Of a DNA stretch of 64,000 nt, positions 21,654-33,018 are shown piece after piece (the first letter of the stretch is position 1; every line of letters begins with the position of its first letter). A program made the translations under genes and the position numbers. Under the pieces are notes generated by a model that had not been told where the DNA came from, did no database searches, and saw nothing but the letters and a program-made list of their open reading frames with translations. The DNA comes from Otatea glauca (taxonomy: Eukaryota; Streptophyta; Magnoliopsida; Poales; Poaceae): positions 24,029,410 through 24,093,409 of the forward strand of contig CM070726.1 in assembly GCA_036346275.1 (NCBI GenBank), written 5' to 3'.

Positions 21654-22876
21654 GTGCTTTGTGACACTTACGACGAACGGACTCACGGAGGATGTGCGGC
21701 TAACCAGCAGCGACTTGCTCGGCGAGAGTCGGAAGATAGATTCAAGGCCATCGAGAGGGCACAAGAAACTCCTAACACTACCCTTGCCACAATCTTGGCT
21801 CGTCTTGATGGACTTGCGGGTTTGCGGTGCCGCCCGCAGACCCTATTCTTGCTCCACGGATCTGACCATACGAGTTCATCGTGCTCAGCGTGTTCCCCTT
21901 GCGCAAACAACACGGCGCCCACGATCGGCGCAAGCTGAAACTATAGCCTCGGTAGCGACATGGATAGCGATGGCGTTAACAACTATGAACACTATCTTTG
22001 GTGACACAGAGGATGATCATCTTGCCAACCACAGCGATGATCGTGTTCACCAAGCAGTTGCGCTTCAACCGACAAGGTATGGCGAGATCCCCACGTCGTG
22101 ACCATTCTCATGCTAAGATTAAGTTCACTGTGCCCCCTTTCAATGGGAAATATGATCCTGATGGTTATCTCACTTGGGAACTACTAGTTGATCAAAAATT
22201 TGAATGTCATGATTATCACGAGGAGGGACGAGTTAGGGATGCCACTAGTGAATTTACGATTTTGTACATTTGGTGGAGAGAACATTGCGTAATCATCTTG
22301 CTAACATACCCACCACTTGGGAAGCTACGAGGCATAGGTTTGTTCCATCATATTATGCTCGTGAATTGTTAAATAAGATGCAACGCTTATAACAAGGTAA
22401 CAGTTCGTGGAAGAGTACTATCAACAGTTACAGATGGGTATGTTGCGATGTGGGTTAGTAGAGAATGAGGAGGCATCTATGGCTAGGTTTTTGGGAGGGT
22501 TGAATCGTGAAATTCAAGACATTCTTGATTATAAAGATTACAACTCCAGTACTAGGCTATTCCACCTTGCTTGCAAAGCTGAACGTGAAGTGCAGGGCCG
22601 CAACACGAGGACACGAGCTAGTTTTTCTGTAGGTCGTACAGGTTCATGGGCACCGCTCACCCCCGCAGCCCCGTTCACCCATTCGCCCACACCTTCATCC
22701 TCAAACAACAAACAGCGTCCCACTACATCAAATGCAACACCACGAGTTTTCGAAGCAAGCAAATCGGCACATAAGCTCCACAAAAGTTCTTCATCGGTTG
22801 CTTGACAAGGCGGACCAAGGATGTACAATGCCACCGATGCAAGGGCTTTGGACACATCATGCGGGAATGTCCCAGC
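21654..22876 (+). pseudogene. Element F gag with zinc knuckle
   Basis: The first frame (21654-21938) has RLARRESEDRFKAIERAQ and ILARLDGL, the coiled N-terminus of CRM-like gag. The core continues in a shifted frame (22085-22370: KIKFTVPPFNGKYDPDGYL, IWWRE) and again at 22407-22800 (VEEYYQQLQMGMLRC). A complete CCHC knuckle, CHRCKGFGHIMREC, is at 22829-22873. At least three frame breaks occur. Confidence 0.85.
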
Positions 22877-22989
22877 AAGAGGGTTTTGATTATACGCGAT
22901 GATGGTGAGTACTCTTACGCTAGTGATCTCGACGATGAAACATATGCTATGCTTGGCCCGACCTGCGAGGCGAGACAACGAACACGATC

Positions 22990-23619
22990 ATGAGGTGGAA
23001 CATGTTGGGTGAAGATGCAGACAAGTATTTGAGCTTTATAGTACAACGCATGCTAAGTGCTCAAGTTCCTCACGCCGAGCAAAATCAACGCCATAATCTG
23101 TTCCAAACCAAAGGAGTCATCAACGAGCGATCAGTTCGCATCATTATTGATGGAGGGAGTTGTAATAATTTGGCGAGTATGGATATGGTGAAGAAGCTTG
23201 CTATGTCGACCAGACCTCATCCCCAACCGTATCATATTCAATGGTTCAACAACAGCGGAAAAGTAAAGGTAACTCGTACGGTGAGGGTGCATTTTGCTAT
23301 GGGTTCTTATCATGATTATGTTGATTGCGATGTTGTTCCTATGCAAGCTTGCTCAATGTTACTAGGGCGACCTTGGCAATATGATCTGATTGTGTGCACC
23401 ATGGTAGGACCAACCAATACTCTCTCATGTTTAAAGAAAAGAAAATTGTCTTTGCATCCTATGAGTTACGAGCAAATTGTTAGCGATGAACTTGCTAGAG
23501 TTAGTAGGGGAAGAATCAGGAACCTTCTACAAGTGAGAACCAAATTGTGGCTAAAGAGTTTGTGCAACAAACTAAAAAGAAACAAAATTTATTTGAATGA
23601 AATTAAATTGAAGAATTGA
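22990..23619 (+). pseudogene. Element F protease and linker
   Basis: The frame has VRIIIDGGSCNNLASMDMV, where DGG takes the active-site position normally DSG or DTG in Ty3 proteases, as seen also in E (VIIDGGSYNNLVS). A YHIQWFNNSGKVKV strand and MLLGRPWQYD follow; both are conserved flaps of aspartic proteases. The last 60 codons are low-complexity linker. The stretch itself is uninterrupted for 209 codons. Confidence 0.82.
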
Positions 23620-23751
23620 TTATGCTAGCTACTAAATCTGATTTGGATGAGTTAGAAACTCTGAGTCATTTGCTATGCTCTTGTTTGCACGAAGACCTTG
23701 TTTTAGATTCGATGACATACCTTCTTCTTTGCCTCTGGTTGTCACTCACAT

Positions 23752-25078
23752 TTGCGGGAGTATTGGATGTCTATCAAAAGAAGTGCCACCGAGATTGCAA
23801 CCAATTCGAGGATAGAACACCAAATTGACCTCATCGGTAACCCAGCTGCCCAATGCGCGCCATACCGTACCAACCACGAAGAGATGAAGGAGATTGACAA
23901 CAAGTCCAAGATTTGCTTCATAAAGGGTATGTGCGTGAATCTCTTAGTCCTTGTCTTTATTCGGTAATTTTAGTACCCAAGAAAGATGGTTCATGGCGCA
24001 TGTGTGTTGATTGTCGAGCCATTAATAATATTACAATTCGATATCGTCATCCTATTCCTAGGTACCATCAAATTCACATGAAGTTAGGAGATGAGTGGAA
24101 AACAGCGTTCAAAACTAAATTCGGTTTATATGAGTGGTTAGTCATGCCGTTTGGTTTAACTAACGCTCCTAGCACTTTTATGAGACTAATGAACGAAGTT
24201 TTGCGGCGCTTTCATTGGCAAATTTGTGGTAGTTTACTTTGATGATATTTTGATCTCTGACAAATCGTTGGAGGAACATTTGAACCATTTACGTCTTTGT
24301 TTTTATGTTCTCGTAATGCGTTTATTTGGTAAACTGGAGAAGTGCACATACGCACCGATCGAGTCTCGTTTCTTGGCTTTGTTGTTACTCCACGGGGCAT
24401 CGGGTTGATCACGCCAAGATAGAGGCAATTGAGAATTGAGACTCTAACATGGTCACGCAAGTAAGAAGTTTCCTTGGACTCATTGGTTTCTATCGGCGTT
24501 TTGTTCCGACTTGACACTATCATTTGCTCCACTCAACGAGCTCACAAAGAAAGGCATTCCATTTGCTTGGGGACACTGCTCAAGAAGAGGCCTTCATGAT
24601 TTTAAAAGATAAGTTGACACCGCCCTATTCTTTGCAACTTCACGATTTTACTAAGATGTTTGAGGTAGAATCGATGCTAGTGGAATTGGTTTGGGTGGTG
24701 TGTTATTACAAGAAGGCAAACCGGTAGCTCATTTAGTGAGAAATTGAGTGGGCCTACTTTGAACTACTCGACTTATGACAAAGAATTATATGCTTTGGTT
24801 GAACCTTTGAAACTTGGCAACATTATTTATGGCCTAAAGAATTTGTCATTCACTCGGACCATGAATCACTTAAGCATATTAGAAGTCAATCAAATTTGAG
24901 CCGTAGACATGCGAAATGGGTGGAATTCATTGAATCTTTCCCTTATGTCATTAAGCACAAGAAAGGAAAAGAAAATGTAGTTCTTGATGCTTTGTCTCGT
25001 CGATACACTATGCTTTCACAACTTGACTTTAAAATTTTTGGTTTGGAAACTCTCAAAGAATATATTGTTGAATTGTAA
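23752..25078 (+). pseudogene. Element F reverse transcriptase and RNase H, RT motif A missing
   Basis: RT begins near 23815 (IEHQIDLI) and includes VILVPKKDGSWRMCVDCRA. At 24060 the text goes from HPIPR straight to YHQIHMKLGDEWKT; about 22 residues, including the first catalytic Asp, are missing in frame. The YFDD box follows at 24236 (VVYFDDILIS). RNase H is recognisable from 24650 to 24870 and ends KHKKGKENVVLDALSRRY. Several single-base frame changes occur. Confidence 0.85.
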
Positions 25079-26547
25079 ACAAGGGAGAACATGGAACAAG
25101 TATGTTATCAATGATGGATTTGTGTTCCGTGCTAACAAGCTATGCATTCCTGCTAGCTCTGTTCGACTTTTGTTATTACAGGAAGCGCACGGTGGTGGTT
25201 TGATGGGACACTTTGGCGTGAAGAAGACGGAGGACATACTTGCAGATCATTTCTTTTGGCCAAAGATGCGGCGTGACGTTGAGCGGTTCGTTGCCCGCTG
25301 CCCTACATGTCAACGAGCTAAGTCACGACTTAATCCTCATGGTTTATACATGCCTCTTCCTGTTCCTAGCATTCCGTGGGAGGATATTTCGATGGATTTT
25401 GTTTTAGGATTGCCTAGAACTAAGAAGGGGAGGGATTGTATATTTGTGGTCGTTGATAGATTTTCTAAGATGGCACACTTCATACCATATCATAAGAGTG
25501 ATGATGCTTCCCACGTTGCTGAATTATTCTTTCGTGAAATTGTTCGCTTGCATGGTGTTCCTAATACAATAATTTCAGATCGTGATGCAAAATTCCTTAG
25601 TCACTTTTGGCGAACTTTGTGGAATAAATTAGGGACCAAATTAATGTTTAGCACTACTTGTCATCCCCAAACCGATGGACAAACTAAAGTGGTTAATAGA
25701 ACTTTATCCACCATGCTTAGGGCTGTTTTGAAAAAGAATTTAAAAATGTGGGAAGAATGTTTGCCTCATATTGAATTTGCTTATAATCGTTCCATACATT
25801 TTACCACGAAGATGTGTCCTTTTCAGATTGTGTATGGATTTGTCCCTCGTGCACCAATTGATTTGTTACCAATTCCTTCCTCCGAGAAAGTAAATTTGGA
25901 TGCTAAACAACGTGCTGAGTTGATTTTAAAAATACATGAGTGACTAAAGACAACATTAGCGCATGAATGCTAAGTATAAAATTGCGGTAGTCGGGGAAGG
26001 AAGCATGTTACTTTTGAACGGGTGATCTTGCTTGGTTACATTTGAGAAAGGATAGGTTTCAGTTCGTAAGTCAAAATTAATGCCTCGCGTTGACGGACCA
26101 TTCAAGGTCATTGCAAAGATTAATGATAATGCATATAAGCTTGATTTACCTGTAGAATTTGGGGTTAGTCCAACATTTCACGTGGCGGACTTGAAGCCCT
26201 ACTTGGGAGAAGAAGATGAACTCGAGTCAAGGACGACTCAAATGCAAGAAGGGGAGGATGATGAGGACATCACTTCTTCGGGTATGCCCACAGCACCTGC
26301 TGCCACAACTCCTCATCCTATACAAGGACCGATCACTCGAGCTCGTGCACGTAAACTGAATTATCAGGTACTTTCGTTTCTTGGTATATCTAATGACTTG
26401 AAGACCTATTTAATGCTGCCTGAAACAGATTGTTTTATTCTGTTAAGGAATGAAGGTTCTAGCGCGATGATGGTGAATGGACACGGAGATGATTGCAGAA
26501 GGGGAAGGAGTTCTCCATTTGACCACAAGATCCTGAAGTCTCCATGA
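25079..26547 (+). pseudogene. Element F integrase with tail reading into the LTR
   Basis: The long frame 24984-25943 holds the zinc-binding part (HGGGLMGHFG ... CPTCQRAK) and the core with ISMDF and ISDRDAKF, but the third catalytic position reads DGQTKVVNR, a Lys where Glu is required. A frame break near 25945 precedes the C-terminal frame 26080-26547, which passes the LTR border at 26259 and continues with GPITRARARKLNYQVLSFL for about 95 residues inside the LTR. Such an LTR-encoded tail is a known feature of the CRM clade. Confidence 0.85.
26249..26258 (+). other. Polypurine tract of element F
   Basis: AAGGGGAGGA directly precedes the right LTR (TGATGAGG at 26259). It would prime plus-strand cDNA. 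It is also coding sequence for the integrase tail. Confidence 0.7.
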
Positions 26548-27099
26548 TTTCGGCAGCAAAGAGAGTGGTGCTGCGTCACCCATGAATTGGTCACATAAAT
26601 TGGCCCTTACCATGTAATAGAGTCTTTATTTAGAGATAAGAATAACAGGAAGGAGGCCTAGCTAAAGATGGAAAGGAATCGCAGGGAAGGTATGATTTTT
26701 TGCCACAAATCAAGGCATGGCCGAACAGCCCTCCCCCACTTCTTTTTATACCACGACCAGCCTCCAAAGAACTGGGATTTCATTGAGTTTAGGTTTAGCC
26801 CTTGTGCAAACTTCTGTTCTTCAGTTGTGTCGATTGACCACCTGTAAAGACAGCTTAATCGGAATCCACCTTTTGTTTTTCAGATTGCTTTTCATCTTAT
26901 TCTTGCTAGTTCTTGATTGCTCGCGAGGAATTGAACCGTGTTCGAGTTGACGCGCCTTGGCAAAGTCAATAACCTTTTGGAGTTGGTTGTGATTGCTAAG
27001 GCGCAAGCGTCATCGTGCGGTTGTAGTCGGATCGTGAGGTCAATCCCACGAATTGATATTTATCTACCTCATCGAAGATCGGGCACCCTCGTCACATCA
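26259..27099 (+). repeat. Element F 3' LTR
   Basis: It starts TGATGAGGACATCAC and ends CTCGTCACATCA and is followed by CTAAG. It is the better preserved LTR of F. It contains the integrase tail (to 26547). Confidence 0.92.
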
Positions 27100-27104
27100 C
27101 TAAG

Positions 27105-28250
27105 GCTTTCTCGTACGTACCCACGGTCCAAAAGGTCTTGGACTTGTCGCTAAATTTCCTTAGTCTCCTCCGAGTTGGTCCTATATGTAGCACGGTTTGG
27201 TAAAATTGCTCCCGGGATCAAATCAATTTGATGCTCAATCCCTCGAATAGGTGGTAATCCTGGGGGTATCTCAGCTGGAAATACATCCATATACTACTAC
27301 AAAAGGTTAGTAACAGATGGAGGCAAAGAGCTAGATATATCCTCAAGTGAAACTAAAGCATCTTTGCATATCAAAGCATAGCATGGTAGCTCATTCTCGG
27401 TAATTTCAACAAGATCAGATTTTGTAGCAAGCATAACACCACCTTTCAATGTAATTCCCTCAGACTTAGAACTAGGTGCTTTCTTGTCTTTCTTAGGTGG
27501 GAAAACGTTCTAAGCTACCTGCTGATTTTCAGATTCTGGTGCACTCTTTTTATTCTCATTTTGAGTTCTCTCTTTATCACATTGCACAATTTCAACAGGT
27601 GTCATAGGAAGCAACGTGATTTTCTTTCCTTGTGCATAAGAGTGTATTTATTTCTTCTACCATGATGAGTTGCATCAGCATCAAATTCCCATGGACGGCC
27701 TAATAAAAGTGAACATGCTTGCAAAGGCACTACATCAAAATCATGGTATGTTCCAATGGAAAAATGCACTTTCGTAGTTTGTGTTGCCTTCACCTTACCA
27801 CTGTTGTTGAACCATTAAATATGGTATGGATGAGGATGCGCACGTGTGGTTAAGCAAAGCTTCTTAACCAGATCTGAACTCACCAAGTTATTGTAGCTTC
27901 CACCATCAATTATCACATGAAAAAGACGGTCCTGGACGATGAGATAAATCTGAAACAAATTATGGCGTTGTAGGTTCTCCGCTTGCTCCACTTGAGCGCT
28001 CAACACTCGCTGCACAATTATGGTCCCGTAATTCTCCGTGGCAGTGGTCCCTAAAATCTCCTCACCATCACTATCCGTCTCATGGTCATCTTCATTATCT
28101 GCAAGGTTAGCTGCAAGAGCATATTCATCCTCAACATCACTAGCACTAATGTACCCACCTTCTTTCGTGGCGATGTAAGCTCGCTGACTGTCCCATTCCC
28201 TTGCAACGATGGCAGAAAATGCCAGTCGTACGACCCGTGGAAGCAACCGA
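27105..28250 (-). pseudogene. Element E protease and start of RT
   Basis: The minus-strand frame 27815-28246 has FHVIIDGGSYNNLVSSDLV, the protease active-site segment with DGG, and 27602-27793 has LLLGRPWEFD. Further down (27105-27250) the linker to RT is visible, with a PGAILPNRA-like segment and the GYVRE box at the F junction. Frame breaks occur at 27800 and near 27520. Confidence 0.8.
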
Positions 28251-29335
28251 TGAAGAGCTCTTGGTTGGTACCTGCATAGTAATAGATTTACTCACCTTAG
28301 GTGCATGTGACAGTGGTGGGTGTGCTGCTGAATGTGCCCGACTCATGGAGGGGACAACAAGCCGATTAGCTGAAGGCGGGGTTGATTTGGCTTGCCCCGG
28401 TGTCAATTTTTGTGTAGATGTACTACCAAAGTTGCTTCTTGACCTTTGTTGTCTTCCCTTCAATTCTTTTTCTACCAACATAGCAAGCTAAAACAATCTA
28501 TTGATATCATTATAATCTTTATAATCAATGATGTCCTAAATTTCACGTCGTAAACCCCCATAAAAACGAGCCATCTTATCTTCTTCATCCTCAAATACCT
28601 CACAACCAACTTGCCTATTTGTAGCTCTTGGTAGTACTCCTCTACTGACTTATTACCTTGATTCAAACATTGCAATTTCTTACGTAAATCATGTTTATGA
28701 GGAATAAATCTATTGCGCATAGCTTGCTTTAATCTATCCCATGTATTAGGTTGTAGGCTAGAATTAACTACTTCATTCCACCAAATGATTGCAAAATCTT
28801 TGAACTCACTAGTAGCTTGTCTGACTCTATATACTTTAGGAATTAAATGGGAGTTAAATTTTTGTTCAACAGTCATTTCCCAATCTAAATAAATTTCAGC
28901 ATCATATGCACCAGAAAAAGATGGTATGACAAATTTGACTTTAGAAAAAGGATCATCATATCCACGACCATTGCGTTGATTAAAATTATTACCTCCCATA
29001 CCATGACGGTTGTGATTCAAACGTCGTTGTTGTCGTATATCTTGTGCAGCGACGTGAGCAGCGAAGGCATCACGATCTTCTCCATCCACATCATCTCCCA
29101 CGTCAGACTCTTCATCCTCATCCACTCTTTGAGCCCCATTGAGAGGTGGCTATCTCTCAAAGTTCTCCATCCTTGTGAGCAGATTGGCAATGCTTCACAC
29201 TATTCTCTCCAATCTATGCTCATTATCTCGACCGATCTTTGCAATGTTTGCATTGATGTCATTTAGCATGTTGTTAAACTCGTTTCTCAGTATACACTCC
29301 TCTCCATCTACAGCTTCAGCTTGCGGACTTGTCAT
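28185..29335 (-). pseudogene. Element E gag with partial zinc knuckle
   Basis: The likely start is the ATG at 29333-29335 (MTSPQAEAVDGEE). The main frame, 28472-29125, has FSKVKFVIPSFSGAYDAE, FAIIWWNEVV and VEEYYQELQIGKL. After a frame change, 28146-28481 has a serine-rich linker and FCHRCKGMGQ, half of a CCHC knuckle; the rest is lost to a small deletion. The order matches gag of F. Confidence 0.82.
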
Positions 29336-30565
29336 TGATAGTAGAAGACAAAAGACAACACAAGAGTATTATCCCTATCAACTAACTAGGTGGTGAAAGG
29401 TGGAATCACTCTCTCAAGCGTCTTACCACGCTCTTACAAATGTTCTTACCGAAGCAGTAGTGGTACAACCGGTGGTTGGTTCGTGATCACAGTGAATGGA
29501 GCGTGGTGAGGCGATTGCAAGGACAACTGAGTGATAAGAAGTATGTGGAGCTCGAAGACAATATTTAGTAGCAAGGAATAAGCAATATCGAAATCAGATT
29601 AGCACGCTGAATAAATATCCAACGTACTTGTCACAGTTGCTAGCCTAAACATGTTCCTAGAACTAGTTCAACCTAACAAGGGATATATCAAAGCACATAG
29701 GACTCAAAGGATGCAAGCAATTCTGATTATCTGCTCCACTTTCCCTCTTTTTGCTTCTTTTCTTCTCTTTTTTCCAGTGCGGCTCTTCTCTCTTTTTTTT
29801 TGCACTTGCCTTTTGTTTTCCTTTATTTTAACTCAAAGGCAAAACAAAAATCTCACATTTTGGAATGATAGAAAATGTTAAACAGATGATCGAAAAATTG
29901 GTAAAAACAGCACAGGAAACTTCTGGGGTCTAGAACTCGGTCTTAGAGGCCAATTTTGAGGGTCAAAAATTGATAGGTCTAAAGACGTGTGGATTTTTCA
30001 GATGTGCGTCATCATCCTCTTCGAAACAAAAAAATATGCCCCAATCGGAGTTCGTATGCAAAAGTTATGCCAGTTTTACTGTACACTGCACAATCTAGAA
30101 TTGCTTGCGACTTCACTTTTTCCTTTCGCTTAGGGCTAAAATAGCAATAGGATCACAGGCATAAAAGGGTGGCCAGCGATGCAGGGCAATTAACACATGG
30201 TGGCTCGTGACCTATCTAGGGCTTGCGAAGCGGGATATATAATGCAAAGCGGTGGCAAGGACAAACCGAGTAGGATTCAGTTCGGTTATGGGGTTGGTGG
30301 TGGTGGGATGACTAATAGTGCAAACAAGAACTAGGGCAACGGAAAGGGACAACTAGAAACTAGGATCATGACCTCAAACCAGCAACAAGACAACGATGAT
30401 GGACACAAATTCAACAAAGCGAAACTGAAACGAAAATTGCAAAGGCACAAGGGGTTTTAGGACAGCGGAATCAATGTGGAACTTTTTGTGGGGCAATTTT
30501 TCTGGACTCTAGGACGATGGCAAAACAAAAGTGGGATACAAGAATTACCTATTGGGTAACTGACA
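29336..30565 (-). other. Element E leader, noncoding
   Basis: This is the untranslated region between gag and primer site, minus sense. No coding sequence was recognised; a pyrimidine-rich tract lies near 29740-29830. Confidence 0.55.
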
Positions 30566-30576
30566 CTCTGATACCA
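30566..30576 (-). other. Primer-binding site of element E
   Basis: The minus strand reads TGGTATCAGAG two bases inside the 5' LTR, complementary to initiator tRNA-Met. It fixes the orientation of E. Confidence 0.85.
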
Positions 30577-30578
30577 CT

Positions 30579-31474
30579 TGATGCGAATGGTGGCCCGATC
30601 CTCTGACAGGTAGTACTAATTCGATTGGTGGAGAACTCGACGTTGACGATCCAGCTTCGAATCAGAATGGATTCGAACCCTGCAATCACTACACCACGGC
30701 TCCTTTGGTTATTAACCACGCACAAACACGGTTGACCTTGCCAGGAAGGCTAATCCCCGTATGTGAATCGAGAACACAAGCAAGAACGTAGAATATGCAA
30801 TCTGAAATTGCGAATAATATTAGGCACACGAGTTGGGGTTCCACAAACCGATGTACGGCGAAAAACTGACAGTGTCTAGTTGTAATCTAAGCAAAACCCA
30901 TCTATTCTAGCGATGGCTACTGAATATATATGAGGAAGAGGGCAAGGGAGGCAGCCAAGGGGTTGGCTGTGCAACCCTAGGTCGTACAAGGCCTTTGAGT
31001 CCAAGTGGAGGTGTCGCAGCACCTGGCAGTTTCTATACGTCATATAGTTTTGATGATTCCAGTCAATCCAGAAGGATTTTGAATGAGAAACCACTTCTGT
31101 TCGAAATATCATGTCGTGGGCTTCTCCGTAGAGTCCAAGAATGCCTCAATCGAACTTCGTATGACCTAGATATGGTCATTTTATTGATGTGCTGTCCTGA
31201 GACACTGAACCGAATTTGGAGTTCGACTTGAGCTGGACTTTGAGTCCAAGTAGACTTGGATTTCGAGGGATGATGTCCAGTTAAGCTTGCTTCTCCCATA
31301 TTCCTAAACAACAAGACATCGCAAGAATTTAGTAGCAACCCATCCAAGAAAACATGAACAGCGAGGAACGAGTTCACCTGGTGGTTTAATTGTCACGCAC
31401 GTGCACTTGTAATTGGTCCTTGTATATCTTGAGGAGTCGTGTTGCACGTATCTGAAGGAGTGATGTCCACATCA
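30579..31474 (-). repeat. Element E 5' LTR (right copy)
   Basis: It aligns with 5089-5990. A TATA-like TATATATG lies near 30925. It is followed by the AAACA duplication at 31475-31479, where the TNP2 reading of the CACTA element resumes. Confidence 0.9.
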
Positions 31475-31479
31475 AAACA

Positions 31480-32190
31480 ATTAGATGGAAGCAATGAAGA
31501 TGACTCAGCTCTAAGGCCTTTAAGTGGGAGAGATGTTCATGACATGGTTAAGGATTTGGATGTTGTGCATGGAAAGGGACATAATCAAAGACCTATGAGA
31601 AGAGCATGTGGAAGAAGAGATCAATATTTTTGAACCTACCTTACTGGGAGCATCTAGAAGTTCGCCACTGCATCGACGTCGTGCATGTAGAGAAGAATGT
31701 CTGTGATAGCTTGATTGGACTCTTACGAAACATTAAGGGCAATGGTATCAAAATGGCTTGACTTGGTCGATATGGGCATAAGACCTGAGTTAGCACCGAA
31801 AGAGATTGATAAATATCAAACGTACTGCAAACCTGCTTGTTACACTGTCCAAAGCCCATCTCATTGTTCACCTTGTGAAAGAGATAAAGATATGTGGGCC
31901 CATGTTCCTACGTAACATATACCCATTCGAGAGGTACATGGAAATTCTCAAGTCCTACGTACGGAATCGATATCGGCCAGAGGGTAGCATTATCGAAGGT
32001 TATACAAGCAAAGAGGTTGTTAGTTCTGCGTCGATTACATGGCTCAGGTCGAATCGATTGGTGTGCCTTGATGTCACCATGAGGGGAGGCTCCAGTGTAT
32101 CGGGACCATCGGAAGGAAAGCAATCACACCTAATCCGGTTGCGTGTGCTCGAGCCCATTTCACGATTTTGCAACACATGGTTGTAGTGTC
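31480..32190 (+). pseudogene. CACTA TNP2 C-terminal part and DUF4218 region
   Basis: After the E insertion the reading resumes with LRPLSGRDVHDMVKDLDVV and a frame change at about 31635. Then EVRHCIDVVHVEKNVCDSL, the conserved end of TNP2, follows. The DUF4218 signature LIVHLVKEIKICGPMFL and PFERYMEILKSYVRN lies at 31860-31975, with RPEGSIIEGY just after. Roughly 100 residues expected between these blocks are missing. Frame changes near 31635 and 31800 break the product. Confidence 0.82.
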
Positions 32191-32324
32191 CTCGTATATC
32201 ATCAATCACAAGCACTGGCTAAGGCAAGAGAATCTGGCATGGCAGGAGTCTTAGATCAAGAGACAGGATAACCTTCAATTCAACAAATGGTTGAAGGAGC
32301 GAACCATCACTAGGATCTCATCAG

Positions 32325-32867
32325 ATGACACTGATATGGTTGGCAAAAGGGCCAACTTTTATAGTTGTGATATGGAAAGGATACAACTTAAATGGGTATA
32401 CATTTTACACGAGACATCAGAATATGAAGAGCACAAACCAGAATAGCGGTGTCCACATAAATGTGTTCAATACCGCTGGGTCTAGGAGGAGCTCCTACTA
32501 CGGGGTCATAGAGGAGATTTCAGAGCTCGATTACGTACTATTCAAGATCCCCCTGTATCAGTGCCATTGGGTCCACCTCCAGTATGTGAAGGTTGACAAG
32601 TACGGCGTTACTACTGTGGACCTCGAACGTGTTGGATACGAAGATGAACCATTCGTACTTGCTAACCAGGTTGTTCAAGTCTTCTATGTAATCGATCCGT
32701 TGAACAAGAAGCACCTCGTAGTTCTTTATGAAAAAAGGAGGATTGTCGGAGTTGAGAATGTAGTAGATGAGGAAGAATACAATCAATTTGTTGAGTTGCT
32801 TGTGGGTGAAGAAGTGTGTGAATGCCTAGTAAGATATAGAACTACTAACTTTGTAATTAGTCCATAA
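32325..32867 (+). pseudogene. DUF4216 domain of the CACTA protein
   Basis: A 180-codon open frame contains NSGVHINVFNT, SSYYGVIEEISELDY, a VDLERVGYEDEPFVLANQ segment and QVFYVIDP, the full pattern of DUF4216, which lies downstream of TNP2 in plant CACTA proteins. This is the best preserved coding block of the element. The function of the domain is not known. The upstream connection to DUF4218 has stops. Confidence 0.85.
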
Positions 32868-33018
32868 CATCATAAGTGAACTAACATGTCGGGATCTTGC
32901 AGGTAGTGTTGAGTACACAATCTTTCAATGGCTCTTTTTTGCTAGACAAGGAGGAAGATGTACTCTCCATTGCCTTGGGAAGAAAGGAACACCTGTCGCA
33001 CGCGAGGCAAAGGGGTTC

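Larger units (their letters stand above)
19465..27099 (+). mobile_element. Element F: CRM-like Ty3 LTR retrotransposon
   Basis: LTRs at 19465-20287 and 26259-27099, a primer site (TGGTATCAGAGC, 20290-20301), a purine tract before the right LTR and the CTAAG duplication define F. The length is 7.6 kb. Gag, protease, RT, RNase H and integrase lie in order on the plus strand. Sequence and layout are close to E but not identical, so the two are sister families. F lacks RT motif A and the catalytic Glu of integrase. Confidence 0.92.
5089..31474 (-). mobile_element. Element E: CRM-like Ty3 LTR retrotransposon
   Basis: Two LTRs of about 0.9 kb (5089-5990 and 30579-31474), TG...CA ends, a tRNA-Met-type primer site at 30566-30576 and an AAACA duplication define the element. 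It is read on the minus strand: gag (29335 down), protease, reverse transcriptase, RNase H and integrase (down to 5993). It is split by F between protease and RT and by A within RT. Without these insertions it is about 7.6 kb. LTRs starting TGATGAGG and a pol tail running into the LTR point to the CRM lineage (inference). LTR copies differ by roughly a tenth where I compared them, so the insertion is not recent. Confidence 0.9.

Noticed and set aside
30240..30560. A tRNA gene suspected near the primer-site-like sequence
   Set aside because: Only the short tRNA-complementary segment is present; there is no cloverleaf.
5089..31474. Calling E and F proven centromere-specific retrotransposons
   Set aside because: The LTR start and LTR-encoded tail fit the CRM clade, but not all CRM members are centromeric and no location data are available here.
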